A DNA stretch of 64,000 nt from Streptomyces sp. BV286 (GTDB lineage Bacteria > Actinomycetota > Actinomycetes > Streptomycetales > Streptomycetaceae), in NCBI RefSeq assembly GCF_019090165.1, contig NZ_JAHRIB010000029.1, forward strand, positions 17,029 to 81,028. Reading direction: 5' to 3'. A program made the position numbers and the translations under genes. The notes beneath the pieces were generated by a model. It ran no database searches and had not been told where the DNA came from. It saw only the letters and a list, made by a program, of their open reading frames with translations. Of the stretch, positions 19,146 through 29,271 are shown in pieces (within the stretch, counting starts at the first letter, position 1; every line of letters starts with the position of its first letter).

Positions 19146-19511
19146 TCAGACCTCCAGCCCGCTCTCGATCCTCTTCAGGCTGTGCCGGGCGAGCGCCAGG
19201 TTGCTGCGGGCCCGGTCCAGCGCGAGGTAGAGGAAGAGCGTTCCGCCGCTGGTGGTGAGCGGGCGTATCAGGTGGTACTGCCTGCCCAGCGTGATCAGGA
19301 TGTCCTCGATGGCGTCGTCCATGGCGAGCGAGGACAGCGTGCGCATCTTCGCGCGCACCACCTCCGTGTTGCCCGCCGCGGCGAGTTCCAGGTCGAGCGA
19401 CGGCCCGCCGCCGAGCGTGCCGAGCGACATGCCGCTGTCGTAGTCGACGAGGGCGACGCCGAGGGCACCGTCCACGGCCATGGCTTCCTTGAGTGCGGTC
19501 TCGATGTTCAT
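19146..19511 (-). CDS. Roadblock/LC7-like protein 1
   Basis: 121 residues with the roadblock fold pattern: an N-terminal helix (NIETALKEAMAVDGALGVALV), a beta hairpin (VDYDSGMSLGT), a central helix with EVVRAKMRTLSSL, and C-terminal strands (GTLFLYLALDRARSNLALAR). In prokaryotes such proteins often act as partners of Ras-like GTPases, as in MglB and Streptomyces conservons. No GTPase or kinase gene is adjacent here. The ATG at 19511 is chosen over the longer frame. It is transcribed away from a second roadblock gene whose product has a similar C-terminus (LLLTAGMDRERANLALATRS), suggesting that the two are diverged duplicates. Confidence 0.75.
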   Translation of the reverse strand: MNIETALKEAMAVDGALGVALVDYDSGMSLGTLGGGPSLDLELAAAGNTEVVRAKMRTLSSLAMDDAIEDILITLGRQYHLIRPLTTSGGTLFLYLALDRARSNLALARHSLKRIESGLEV

Positions 19512-19578
19512 GTTGCCCCAATTCCTCAGTGACGCTGACCGGTCGTTGTCCGTACAACTACGATCGAACACAAGCGAC

Positions 19579-19624
19579 TTGTGCGCCACAAAACATCAAC
19601 TTTGTAGCCTGTTGCGTAAGTTGA
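19579..19624. promoter_or_regulatory. Two dyads in the divergent roadblock promoter region
   Basis: TTGTG-cgc-CACAA (19579-19591) and TCAACTT-N15-AAGTTGA (19596-19602 and 19618-19624) lie side by side in an unusually AT-rich stretch between two divergent roadblock genes. They are candidate operators controlling both directions. Confidence 0.5.
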
Positions 19625-19671
19625 AGCTCAAAGTACTGTGCGACGTCCGGACGTGAAGGGGGAAACGGGAA

Positions 19672-20037
19672 ATGACGACCGCCGTCGGTGCCTCACTGGC
19701 CCGACTCCTCGATTCCCCCGGGGTCACCGGCGTCGCCCTGGTCGACGCGGTCACCGGTCTCACCTACGGGGTGGCCGGGGACGCCGACGAGGCGGGGGAC
19801 GGCGCGGAGTGCGCCGAACTCGTCGCCCTCATCGCCGAACGGCTGGGACGTGCGGGCGCCGAGGGTGAGTTGGAGAGCGTGGTCACCACCAGCAGACTGC
19901 GTCATCAGGTGCTGCTCTCCGTCCCCCGGCCGGCCGGCGACCCGCTGCTGCTGACCGCTGGCATGGACCGGGAGCGGGCCAACCTGGCGCTCGCCACACG
20001 CAGTCTCGGCGACCGGGTCGCCGAGGTGCTCGCATGA
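19672..20037 (+). CDS. Roadblock/LC7-like protein 2
   Basis: 121 residues. It has the same order of elements as the divergent roadblock gene: GVTGVALVDAVTGLTYGVAG, an acidic helix (ECAELVALIAERLG), then LLLTAGMDRERANLALATRS. The similarity at the C-terminus points to an internal duplication. It begins an apparent operon: its stop codon overlaps the start of the next gene (ATGA). The partner is unknown; dimerisation with the other roadblock proteins of the cassette is the simplest guess. Confidence 0.72.
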   Translation: MTTAVGASLARLLDSPGVTGVALVDAVTGLTYGVAGDADEAGDGAECAELVALIAERLGRAGAEGELESVVTTSRLRHQVLLSVPRPAGDPLLLTAGMDRERANLALATRSLGDRVAEVLA

Positions 20038-20962
20038 CGGCAGCCGCGGCACGCAACCTGCCCGCGCTGCTGCAGGGTCTGCGCGAAGAGCGCTACAGCG
20101 GCACCGTGCGGGTCTCCGGTTCCCCCGGCGGAACGATTCACCTGAGGGACGGGCTGATCGGCGCGGTCGAGTCGCCGGGCGCGCCGACCGCCACGTCGGT
20201 GCTGCTCACCTCGGGCCGCATCGACGACGAGGCCTGGCTGGCCGCGTGCGCGGCGCAGCGTGACACGGACCGTCTCGGCGGGCACCTGGTGGACGCCGGC
20301 CTGGTCGGCGCCGCCGAACTCGAGATCGTGTGCACCGCGGCCGTGTTCGACGCGGCCTTCGCCATGGCGCTGGGCCCGCCCGGCGGCTGGACGCTGGGCG
20401 ACCCGGAGCCGACTCTCCTCGCCGGGCCCGGTGTGGAGCCCCGGCGGCTGACCGAGGAGACCACGCGACGCATCGCACGCCTCTCCGGCCCATGGGGGTC
20501 ACCGGGGGAGCTCGCCCGGGTTCGGCCCGCTCCCGTCCCTGACACCGGGCAGCGCCGTGGGCTGCCGCACCGCCACCTCTCCGTACTGAGCACCGTCAAC
20601 GGACGCCGTACCGCGCGGGACATGTCCTTCGCGCTCGGGCGCGGACTGTACGCGGTCATGCTGGACCTGACCCGTCTGGAAACGCTGGAACTCATCCGGT
20701 GGGAGGCGGGCGGGCCGTCCGGCGGGCGGCCCAGCACCGCGCCGCGCGTACTGCCCGGCCGGGACGCCGCCGCCGTGGCGCAGACACCGAACGGGTCGGC
20801 CGCGCCCGCCGCCAAGGCCGCGCCGCTGCCGAGGCGTACACCCGGAGGTGCCTCGCGGGCGGGGGACGGCCGGGCACGGGAGGGCCCGTCGGGCGAGGGG
20901 TCCGCCGAGGGAAGAGGCGCGGGCACCTTTCCCGCGGGGAAGAGCGGGGGGCAAGGGGGGCT

Positions 20963-20966
<4 letters not shown>
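20034..20966 (+). CDS. PATAN/DUF4388-like protein with C-terminal winged-helix-like segment
   Basis: 310 residues. The N-terminal part ([49 protein letters not shown]) has the alternating strand pattern of PATAN/DUF4388 domains, found in bacterial signalling proteins. A middle segment ([20 protein letters not shown]) follows, then [20 protein letters not shown], which looks like the winged-helix segment often attached to these domains. The last 80 residues are low-complexity Ala/Gly/Arg/Pro. It overlaps genes on both sides by 4 bp (ATGA, GTGA), so the three proteins are probably made together. Confidence 0.65.
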
Positions 20967-22084
<1,118 letters not shown>

Positions 22085-22133
22085 CGCCGTTCGGACCGCA
22101 CCACGACCACACATGCCCGCAGCAAGGAGCCCC

Positions 22134-22523
22134 ATGAGCGAGAAGCCGCCGCCCAATCCCCTCACCGAGATCCTGATCTCGTTGCGCGACCGGGTGATGG
22201 GGGTCTCCGAGAGCGTTCTGTCCACGGCGGACGGACTCCTGGTCGTCGCCGACACGGACTCCGTCCACGCCGAGTCGGTCGCCGCGCTCGCCGCGGCGAC
22301 CCTCGGTGTGGGCCGCCGCATGGCCGACCAGGCCGGCGTCGGCGCGTTGCGCGAGGTGGTGGCCAGGTGCGGCTCCGGGCACGTCATCGTGATGGCCGTC
22401 GGCGACCGGGCACTGCTGACCGTCATGGGGGACGACGGCCTCGACATCGCCGCGTTCCAACGGGAGTCGCCCGCCACGGTGGAGCAACTGAACCAGGCAC
22501 TCGCGGCCGACGTGCCGCAGTGA
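22134..22523 (+). CDS. Roadblock/LC7-like protein 3
   Basis: 129 residues. After a short proline-rich start, the sequence shows the roadblock pattern found next to conservon GTPases: VMGVSESVLSTADGLLVVAD, SVAALAAATLGVGRRMADQA, then VIVMAVGDRALLTVMGDD. It is closer in pattern to CvnB-type proteins than the other two copies. The ATG at 22134 has an AAGGAG site. It is the last gene of the cassette, 49 bp after the Glu-Pro gene. No CvnA kinase, CvnC or CvnD GTPase gene is present. Confidence 0.75.
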   Translation: MSEKPPPNPLTEILISLRDRVMGVSESVLSTADGLLVVADTDSVHAESVAALAAATLGVGRRMADQAGVGALREVVARCGSGHVIVMAVGDRALLTVMGDDGLDIAAFQRESPATVEQLNQALAADVPQ

Positions 22524-23257
22524 CCCGCCGATGGGCCGCACCACACCGGCAGAGCGTCCGCGCCGGCCACGACCCGGCCCGCTGAGGCCACGACCCGGCC
22601 CGCTGAGGGCACGGCCGCGCAGGAGCAAGTAAGCCTCGCACGAGTGCGGGCGCCGTCCCGGACGAGCGTCGGGCCGCGCGGGGCATGTGGCCGAATGGAA
22701 TGACCCTCGGGTCTGCCCCGCAGGAGGCCAGGGCGGTCGCGTACGGAAGCCGAGCCCTGCTGGGCGTGTGCCCCGCCACAGGCCCTGGACCTGCCCCGGA
22801 CCTGCCCCGTACGAGCTTCGGACCGCTCCGTAGGACCGTCGGGCCGCGCGGGGCGCGTGGCCTCGTATGGCCTGTGGGCCTGCCCTGCACGGCCCCGGTC
22901 CGTCCCGCAGATTTTCGGGCCGTGGGGTGGGGCACGCGGCCCCGTGCGCGCTCGGGGCGTGCGCGCACGACGGTCGGTGGCGCGCGAGCTCAGGGCATTC
23001 GGCGCGGGCGTCGGGACGTGCGGCGACGGGTGGGCTCGTACGAGCGTCCGGCCGTACAGGCGCTCGCGGTCTCGCACGAGCGCGCGGCTCACTCGAACGG
23101 GCGAATCTGCTGCCCGCCGCCCAACCAATCGCCCGATGCCCGCCCCGGGCCCCGCCCGGCCGTCCTATCGTCCATGTCCCGAAGCCTGTACGGGGCTTGT
23201 GCCGGGCGGGCCTGCCCGGTCGGCACAACGAGTCCGGGCCACCGGGAGGGGAGCGCC
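22524..23257. other. 734-bp gap with repeats and no supported gene
   Basis: GC-rich low-complexity DNA. It contains two copies of a 21-bp unit (22565-22585 and 22586-22606) and an imperfect 45-bp repeat 170 bp apart (about 22668 and 22838, sharing CGTCGGGCCGCGCGGGGC). The open frames here are long on several strands at once and show no ribosome sites or family pattern. Confidence 0.7.
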
Positions 23258-24649
23258 ATGCGGTCTGTTCCGCCGTGGGCGCGTGTCTACGTCGCCTGCA
23301 CCGCACTCGGCGCGGTCCTGTGTGCCGTGCCGGTGTCGGCGACCCACGCCCCGTGGGGAGCCGTGGCGCTGCTCGCGGCACTCTGCGCGGGCTGCGAACT
23401 GCTCGCCGGAAGCCGCTCCAGGGGCGACCACAAGCCCGAGGGCACCGGCGCCGGCGAATCCGGGGCCTCTCTCAGGTGGCACACGCCCGTGATGCTGGCC
23501 GCGGCCTTCCTGCTGCCCCCGCCCGCCGCGGCGCTCGTGCCGCTGCCGGGAGCGCTGCTGGCGCTGGTCGAGCAGCGGCCGCGGTGGCTGCGACGGGTGT
23601 GGCGGGCCGCGCAACTGGCGCTCGCGACATGGGCCGCCTCGCAGGTCCACTGGGCCCTGGGCGGGCGGGACGCGGTCGTCACCTCCGACTTTCCCTACGC
23701 CCTCGTGACCGCCGGGGCGGCCGTGGTGGCGTTCTGCGCGACCCTGACCCTGCTCGACGGGGGGATCCTGGCGCTCGCCGAGCGGGTGCCGGTACGGGCC
23801 GCGTGGCGCGGACTGTTCCTGCGCTCGCTCGCCCCCGTCGTCGTGCACGGGCTCGCCGGACTGATGATGGCCGTGCTCTGGCGCAGCCCGTACGGACCGG
23901 CCGCGGCGCTGCTCGTACTGCTGCCGATGTACGTGTCGTGGTGGGTGTTCGCGCAGTACCACCGGGAGCGGGCCGCCCATCGGTCGACCATCCGGGCGCT
24001 CGTGCAGGCCGTCGACATCAAGGACGGCTACACGCGCGGGCACAGCGAGCGGGTGGGGCAGGCGTCCATGATGATCGCGCGGGAACTGGGCATGGACGAC
24101 GAACGGGCCGAGGTGCTCCGGTTCGCCGGGATCCTGCACGACGTGGGCAAGCTCGGGGTCCCCACCCGGCTCCTGCGCAAGGACGGGCCGCTGACACCCG
24201 AGGAACGCCGGGTGATCGAACTGCACCCCGAGTACGGGCACGAGATGGTCCGGGGCATCGGATTCCTCGGGGAGGCCAGGTCGGCGATCCTCCACCACCA
24301 CGAGCGGCTCGACGGGAGCGGTTACCCGTACGGGCTGAAGGGGGGACAGATTCCGGAGTTCGCCCGGGTGGTGGCGGTGGCCGACGCCTTCGACGCGATG
24401 ACGTCGACCCGCTCGTACCGGCGGGCCCGGCCGGTCGCGGTGGCACTGGAGGAGCTGGAGCGGTGTGCCGGGGCGCAGTTCGATCCGCGGATGGTGGAGG
24501 CGTTCGTGCGGGCGCTCGTCCGGCAGGGATGGCACCCCGTGGTGACGGCGGACGAGACACCGCCGCACGCCGAGCCCCGCCTGCCGGCTCCGCACGCTCC
24601 CGCCGGACCGGAAACCCGTCGGGGAACCGTCGGAGGGCCCAGGACATGA
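23258..24649 (+). CDS. Membrane HD-GYP domain protein, putative cyclic-di-GMP phosphodiesterase
   Basis: 463 residues. About the first 240 hold six or more hydrophobic segments; the rest is a full HD-GYP domain: HSERVGQ, the metal motif HDVGKLGVP, LHPEYGHEMV, HHERLDGSGYPYGLKG (the GYP signature) and DAFDAMTSTRSYR. All expected metal and GYP residues are present, so hydrolysis of c-di-GMP is plausible. I recall SCO5218 of S. coelicolor, next to rsrA, as an HD-GYP protein. The ATG at 23258 follows GGGAGGGG. It overlaps the next gene by 4 bp. Confidence 0.9.
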   Translation: MRSVPPWARVYVACTALGAVLCAVPVSATHAPWGAVALLAALCAGCELLAGSRSRGDHKPEGTGAGESGASLRWHTPVMLAAAFLLPPPAAALVPLPGALLALVEQRPRWLRRVWRAAQLALATWAASQVHWALGGRDAVVTSDFPYALVTAGAAVVAFCATLTLLDGGILALAERVPVRAAWRGLFLRSLAPVVVHGLAGLMMAVLWRSPYGPAAALLVLLPMYVSWWVFAQYHRERAAHRSTIRALVQAVDIKDGYTRGHSERVGQASMMIARELGMDDERAEVLRFAGILHDVGKLGVPTRLLRKDGPLTPEERRVIELHPEYGHEMVRGIGFLGEARSAILHHHERLDGSGYPYGLKGGQIPEFARVVAVADAFDAMTSTRSYRRARPVAVALEELERCAGAQFDPRMVEAFVRALVRQGWHPVVTADETPPHAEPRLPAPHAPAGPETRRGTVGGPRT

Positions 24650-25899
24650 CCGCCCCCCGCGCTCCGCTCGCCCTCACGCTCGTCCGGGCCACCGCCGCGG
24701 TTCTCGCCGTCCTCGCCCTCGCCGTCACCCTGTGGCACGGCATCGACGAGCGTGGAGCCGCGCTCGCCTTCGGGGTGCTCATCGCTGTGGGGGAGCTCGC
24801 CCGGTGGAGCGGGGCCGAGGAGCGGGAGTCGGCGCCGCTCGCCGCGGCCGGAGCCCTCGCCTACGCGCTGCTCGGGGAGAACGGCGGACACCCCACCCAC
24901 GACGGGGTCCCCCAGATCGTCGCCGTGGTCACGGCCGCCTCCCTGCTGGGCTGCGTACCGCACGTCGCCAAGGGCCGCGGGCCCACCGCCGACCATCTCA
25001 CCCGGCGCGTCCTGACCGTCGGATTCGCCGCCGTCTGCTTCCAGCCCCTCTACGGCCGGGGCAGGCTCCATGAATGGGCCGGGGACGGGCCCTCGTACGC
25101 GGCGCTGGTCGTCGCGCTGCTCGTGCTCACCGCGCTGTGGGACGCCGTGCTGGCCGCGGCCATGGCGCACGCGCGGACCCGGTGGCCCTTCGGACCGCTG
25201 CTGCGCGACGAACTGCGGGGCACGCTCGGCATCGGGTCGGCGGTCTGCGCGACCGGGGCCGTGATGGCCCTCGCGGTCGCCGTCGCGGGCCTGTGGGCGC
25301 TGCCCGTCTTCTCCCTGCCGCTGCTGCTCACACAGCTGTCCTTCCGGCGGTACGCGGCCGTGCGGGCCACCTACCGGCAGACCATCGCCTCCCTCGCGCG
25401 GGCCACCGAGATCGCCGGCTACACCCCGGCCGGGCACGCCCGGCGGGTGGCGGCGCTCAGCCGGGCCGTGGGCCGTGAGCTGGGGCTCTCCGGGCCCGAG
25501 CTGACCGTTCTGGAGTACGCGGCCCTCATGCACGACATCGGCCAGCTCTCCCTCGTCGACCCCGTGCACGCCGGCGCCACGGCCACCCTCGCCCCCGCCG
25601 ACCAGCGGCGCATAGCCCTGCTCGGCGGGGCCGTGGTCCGCCAGACGGGAGTGGACGCCGAGGTCGCCGTCGTGGTGGAACGCCAGGCGGACCCGTACCG
25701 TGAACAGCCCGTCAGCGCCAGAATCGTGAGAGCGGTCAACGCATACGAGGAGAAGGCCCGGGAAGCGGGTCCCGGCGGGCCCCTGAAGGCGCTGGAGGAG
25801 CTGCGGCTGGGCACCGCACGCGACTATCAGCCCGAGGTCGTCGAGTCGCTGGCCAGGGTGCTGGCGAGAGACGGTCTTACCTTGCCCCTGGCTGGGTAA
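24646..25899 (+). CDS. Membrane protein with a degenerate HD domain
   Basis: 417 residues with about seven hydrophobic segments and a C-terminal HD-related domain (TPAGHARRVAALSRAVGREL, YAALMHDIGQLSLVDP). The HD pair is kept, but the GYP motif and the following His-His-x-x-x-Asp-Gly segment are missing, so enzymatic activity is doubtful. It overlaps the HD-GYP gene (ATGA) and is clearly a diverged copy of it. A catalytic plus regulatory pair is a reasonable reading. Confidence 0.8.
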   Translation: MTAPRAPLALTLVRATAAVLAVLALAVTLWHGIDERGAALAFGVLIAVGELARWSGAEERESAPLAAAGALAYALLGENGGHPTHDGVPQIVAVVTAASLLGCVPHVAKGRGPTADHLTRRVLTVGFAAVCFQPLYGRGRLHEWAGDGPSYAALVVALLVLTALWDAVLAAAMAHARTRWPFGPLLRDELRGTLGIGSAVCATGAVMALAVAVAGLWALPVFSLPLLLTQLSFRRYAAVRATYRQTIASLARATEIAGYTPAGHARRVAALSRAVGRELGLSGPELTVLEYAALMHDIGQLSLVDPVHAGATATLAPADQRRIALLGGAVVRQTGVDAEVAVVVERQADPYREQPVSARIVRAVNAYEEKAREAGPGGPLKALEELRLGTARDYQPEVVESLARVLARDGLTLPLAG

Positions 25900-26016
25900 C
25901 CCATGGGTAATGAGCGCCCGTCCGACCGTACGTGGTTGGATGCGAGGAACAGGACATCAGGGGGCACAGTCCAGCCCGAGGCTGCACGCTCTTCAACGAA
26001 CTGGCAGGCGGGAATC

Positions 26017-27024
26017 GTGAGGATCTTCGGCAAGGGACGGCACCGGCCCTCCGCCTCATGGCGGCAGGCCACCGACCGCGCGTTCACACTGATCGGCGAC
26101 GGCCGGTACGAGGACGCGGGGGCGCTGCTGACGCGCGCCGCGGACCTGGAGCCCTGGCTGTCCGAGTCCTGGTTCAACCTGGCGCTGCTGCACAAGTTCC
26201 GGCACGACTGGGAACAGGCGCGGGCGGCCGGGCTGAGGGCCGTGGCCCTGCTCGACCGGGAGACCGGGGCCCCCGACTGGTGGAACGTGGGCATCGCGGC
26301 GACCGCCCTCCAGGACTGGCCGCTGGCCCGGCGGGCCTGGCAGGCGTACGGCCTGCGGGTGCCCGGCAGCCCCTCCCGGCCCAAAGCCGGCGCGGGCGCC
26401 TTCGGCACCGGTGAGCCGGTCGGCATGGACCTCGGCAGCGCGGCCGTACGGCTGTCGCCCGAGGGCGAGGCCGAGGTCGTGTGGGGACGGCGGCTCGACC
26501 CCGCCCGCATCGAGGTCCTCTCCATCCCGCTGCCGTCGTCCGGACGGCGCTGGGGCGAGGTCGTGCTGCACGACGGGGTGCCCCACGGGGAGCGGACGAC
26601 CGCCGCGGGACACTCCTATCCCGTCTTCGACGAGATCGAGCTGTGGGCGCCCTCGCCGGTGCCCACCTGGGTCGTGCTCCTGGAGGCCGAGACCGAGGAC
26701 GACCGTGACGCCCTGGAGCGGCTCGCGGCCGACGCGGGCTTCGCCGCCGAGGACTGGTCGTCGTCCGTACGGCTGCTGTGCCGGATGTGCTCCGAGTCCC
26801 GGATGCCGTCCGACGAGGGCGACGGCGAGCACCTCGACCCGCACGACCACAGCGAGCCGGGGCATCCCGGCCCTCTCGGGCACCGTACCGACGGGCAGCT
26901 GTGGGTGCCGGAGCGCGAGTGCGGCCTCGCGGCGCCCGCGTCCCTGGTCAGGGGACTGCTGGACGGATGGGTCGCCGACAGCCCCGACTCCCGGGACTGG
27001 CGGGATCTGGAAGAGGTCTGTTAG
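26017..27024 (+). CDS. Tetratricopeptide-repeat protein
   Basis: 335 residues. TPR-like helices occupy about residues 10-105 (ATDRAFTLIGDGRYEDAGAL, SESWFNLALLHKFRHDWEQA, WWNVGIAATALQDWPLARRA), followed by a beta-rich region (VGMDLGSAAVRLSPEGEAEV) of unknown fold and a C-terminal part with LLCRMC. No membrane segment. I chose the GTG at 26017: the 38 codons upstream, back to an ATG at 25903, have much lower third-position GC than the rest and look like a promoter region. Function unknown. Confidence 0.75.
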   Translation: MRIFGKGRHRPSASWRQATDRAFTLIGDGRYEDAGALLTRAADLEPWLSESWFNLALLHKFRHDWEQARAAGLRAVALLDRETGAPDWWNVGIAATALQDWPLARRAWQAYGLRVPGSPSRPKAGAGAFGTGEPVGMDLGSAAVRLSPEGEAEVVWGRRLDPARIEVLSIPLPSSGRRWGEVVLHDGVPHGERTTAAGHSYPVFDEIELWAPSPVPTWVVLLEAETEDDRDALERLAADAGFAAEDWSSSVRLLCRMCSESRMPSDEGDGEHLDPHDHSEPGHPGPLGHRTDGQLWVPERECGLAAPASLVRGLLDGWVADSPDSRDWRDLEEVC

Positions 27025-27175
27025 GGGGTACGAGGACCGGTTGCCCGGCTGAGACCGGTCCGCGGCCGGTCCGGCGGCCGGTCCGCGGTTCCCCGCGCCC
27101 CTGCCAGGAGGCGGCCCCGTACCCTATATCAGCATCACAACCCCCCCGTTTTTCCGAGGAAGGCATACGTCGGTC

Positions 27176-27826
27176 ATGGCGCAGCAGGACACCGATCAGC
27201 AGCACGTGGGCGTGCTCCCCGTGGACGACGACGGTTTCGTCATCGACACCGAGAACCCGGAGGAGCGCGAGGCGGCCTACCGCGAGCGCGGCACCTCCCG
27301 GCCCATCACGGTCGTCGGGAATCCGGTGCTGCACAAGGAGTGCAAGGACGTCACGGACTTCGGCGACGACCTCGCCGCGCTGGTCGACGACATGTTCGCC
27401 AGCCAGCACACCGCCGAGGGCGTGGGCCTGGCCGCCAACCAGATCGGTGTCGACCTCAAGGTCTTCGTCTACGACTGCCCCGACGACGAGGGCAAGCGGC
27501 ACACGGGCGTCATCTGCAACCCCGTGCTCGTCGAACTGCCCGCCGAGCGGCGCCAGCTGGACGAGAGCAACGAGGGCTGCCTGTCGGTGCCGACCGCGTA
27601 CGCGCCGCTGGCCCGGCCCGACTACGCCGAGGTCACCGGGCGGGACGAGAAGGGCAACCCGATCAAGGTGCGCGGGACGGGCTACTTCGCGCGCTGCCTG
27701 CAGCACGAGACGGACCACCTGTACGGGTACCTGTACATCGACCGCCTCTCCAAGCGCGAACGCAAGGACGCGCTGCGACAGATGGCCGAGAACGAGCCGC
27801 GGTACCCGGTCGTCGCGAACGACTGA
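27176..27826 (+). CDS. def: Peptide deformylase
   Basis: 216 residues. It removes the formyl group from N-terminal methionine of new proteins. All three motifs are present: [10 protein letters not shown] (motif 1), EGCLSVP (motif 2, metal cysteine) and QHETDHLYG (motif 3, HExxH). The N-terminal extension of about 35 residues is longer than in E. coli, as usual in actinobacteria. The ATG follows an AGGAAGG site. Repeats of CGACTGAGAA follow the stop codon. Confidence 0.95.
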   Translation: MAQQDTDQQHVGVLPVDDDGFVIDTENPEEREAAYRERGTSRPITVVGNPVLHKECKDVTDFGDDLAALVDDMFASQHTAEGVGLAANQIGVDLKVFVYDCPDDEGKRHTGVICNPVLVELPAERRQLDESNEGCLSVPTAYAPLARPDYAEVTGRDEKGNPIKVRGTGYFARCLQHETDHLYGYLYIDRLSKRERKDALRQMAENEPRYPVVAND

Positions 27827-28185
27827 ACAACCGCCGCCACGGCCGGAGAACCGGTGCGAACGACTGAGAACGACTGAGAACGACTGAGACAGAGAACGAC
27901 AACCGGGGCGTGAGCGTCCCGCCACCGCGGCGCCTGGACGGATCACCCTCCGACCAGGTGCCGTTCGTCTGTGCGTCGCACGTTCGATCCCTTGTGCGTC
28001 CGTAATGATCCATATTCAGTCACACAAGGGGAGATTCTCGGCACGGTGGGGTAGTGAGCGAAGCAAATCCGTTCCCAGAACGGTCAGTTGTGGTGCTGAA
28101 TGGGAAGTGCGGGGATACGCAACGGCGCACGCCCGGCACAGCGGGAGGGGCGTGTCGCCAACAGGCGGCTGAGAGGGGTTTGTTC
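27827..28185. promoter_or_regulatory. Intergenic region before epi-isozizaene synthase
   Basis: 359 bp. It begins with three tandem copies of a 10-bp unit, CGACTGAGAA (27861-27890). A perfect dyad CCGTTC-cca-GAACGG at 28069-28083 is a candidate operator for the terpene operon. An ATG frame from 28054 exists but lacks a ribosome site. Confidence 0.55.
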
Positions 28186-29271
28186 GTGCCTGCTTTCTCA
28201 CAGAGCACCACAACGACGCACACCTCGGCCCTCGTTCCACCGGCGCTCTCTCTCCCGGTGATCGAGACCGAGTTTCCCCGTCAACTCCATCCGTATTGGC
28301 CCGAGCTCCAGGGGAAGACCAGGGCATGGCTCCTGGAAAAGCGCCTCATGTCGGCGGACAAGGTCGAGGCATATGCCGACGGGCTTTGCTACACGGACCT
28401 CATGGCGGGCTACTACATTGGCGCGCCCGACGAGGTCCTCCAGGCGATAGCGGACTACAGCGCGTGGTTCTTCGTCTGGGACGACCGCCACGACCGCGAC
28501 GTCATCCACGGCCGGCCCCAGGCGTGGGAGCTGCTGAGGCTGCGGCTGCACACGGCACTCGACTCCCCGCGAGAGCACCTGCACCACCAGGATCCCCTGG
28601 TGGCGGGGTTCGCGGACAGCGTGCTGCGGCTGTACTCGTTCCTCGGGGAAGGGTGGAACGCGCGGTTCGCCGCCCACTTCCACGACGTCATCGAGGCGTA
28701 CGACCGGGAATTCCACAACCGTACGTCGGGAATCGTCCCGACCGTCGAGGAATATCTCGAACTGCGGCGGATGACCTTCGCACACTGGATCTGGCTCGAC
28801 CTGCTGGAGCCGAGCGCGGAGTACGAGCTGCCCGACATCGTCCGGGAGAATTCCGACTATCAGCGGGCCGCTCTGCTGTGCCAGGATTTCGCCGCCTGGT
28901 ACAACGACCTGTGTTCGCTTCCCAAGGAAATCGCGGGTGACGAGGTCCACAATCTCGGCATCAGTCTCATTCATCACGAAGGAATGCGACTCGAAGAAGC
29001 GGTCAAGGAAGTCAGGCGCCGGGTCGAGGAATGCATCACTGAATTCCTCGACGTCGAACAGAAGGTACTGAGGTACGCGGAAAGGATCGACAACGGGTCC
29101 GTGCGGGGCGCTGAATTGGCGACTGCCGTGCGGACGTGTCTGTTCAATATGCGGAACTGGTTCAGCTCCGTGTACTGGTTCCACCACGAGTCGGGCCGGT
29201 ACATGGTCGACAGCTGGGACGACCGCTCCACACCCCCGTACGTCAACAACGAAGCGGCAGGTGAGAAATGA
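28186..29271 (+). CDS. Epi-isozizaene synthase (sesquiterpene cyclase)
   Basis: 361 residues from the GTG at 28186, which is set by a GAGAGGGG site 7 nt upstream and gives the same length as S. coelicolor SCO5222. The enzyme cyclises farnesyl diphosphate to (+)-epi-isozizaene, the albaflavenone precursor. The Asp-rich Mg2+ motif is DDRHD (residues 99-103) and the second metal motif is NDLCSLPKE; the C-terminal [20 protein letters not shown] segment is also typical (here [17 protein letters not shown]). It overlaps the P450 gene by 4 bp. Confidence 0.95.
   Translation: MPAFSQSTTTTHTSALVPPALSLPVIETEFPRQLHPYWPELQGKTRAWLLEKRLMSADKVEAYADGLCYTDLMAGYYIGAPDEVLQAIADYSAWFFVWDDRHDRDVIHGRPQAWELLRLRLHTALDSPREHLHHQDPLVAGFADSVLRLYSFLGEGWNARFAAHFHDVIEAYDREFHNRTSGIVPTVEEYLELRRMTFAHWIWLDLLEPSAEYELPDIVRENSDYQRAALLCQDFAAWYNDLCSLPKEIAGDEVHNLGISLIHHEGMRLEEAVKEVRRRVEECITEFLDVEQKVLRYAERIDNGSVRGAELATAVRTCLFNMRNWFSSVYWFHHESGRYMVDSWDDRSTPPYVNNEAAGEK

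Noticed and set aside
22685..23257. Long upstream extension of the HD-GYP reading frame
   Set aside because: The extension is low-complexity and Arg/Pro/Gly-rich and covers a repeat region, while the ATG at 23258 has a strong ribosome site and is followed directly by the first membrane segment.
25903..26016. ATG 25903 as the start of the TPR gene
   Set aside because: These 38 codons have markedly lower third-position GC than the gene, and no ribosome site precedes the ATG; GTG 26017 is better.
28054..28185. ATG-like start of epi-isozizaene synthase at 28054
   Set aside because: GTG 28186 has a GAGAGGGG site and gives 361 residues with DDRHD at 99-103, as in the S. coelicolor enzyme.
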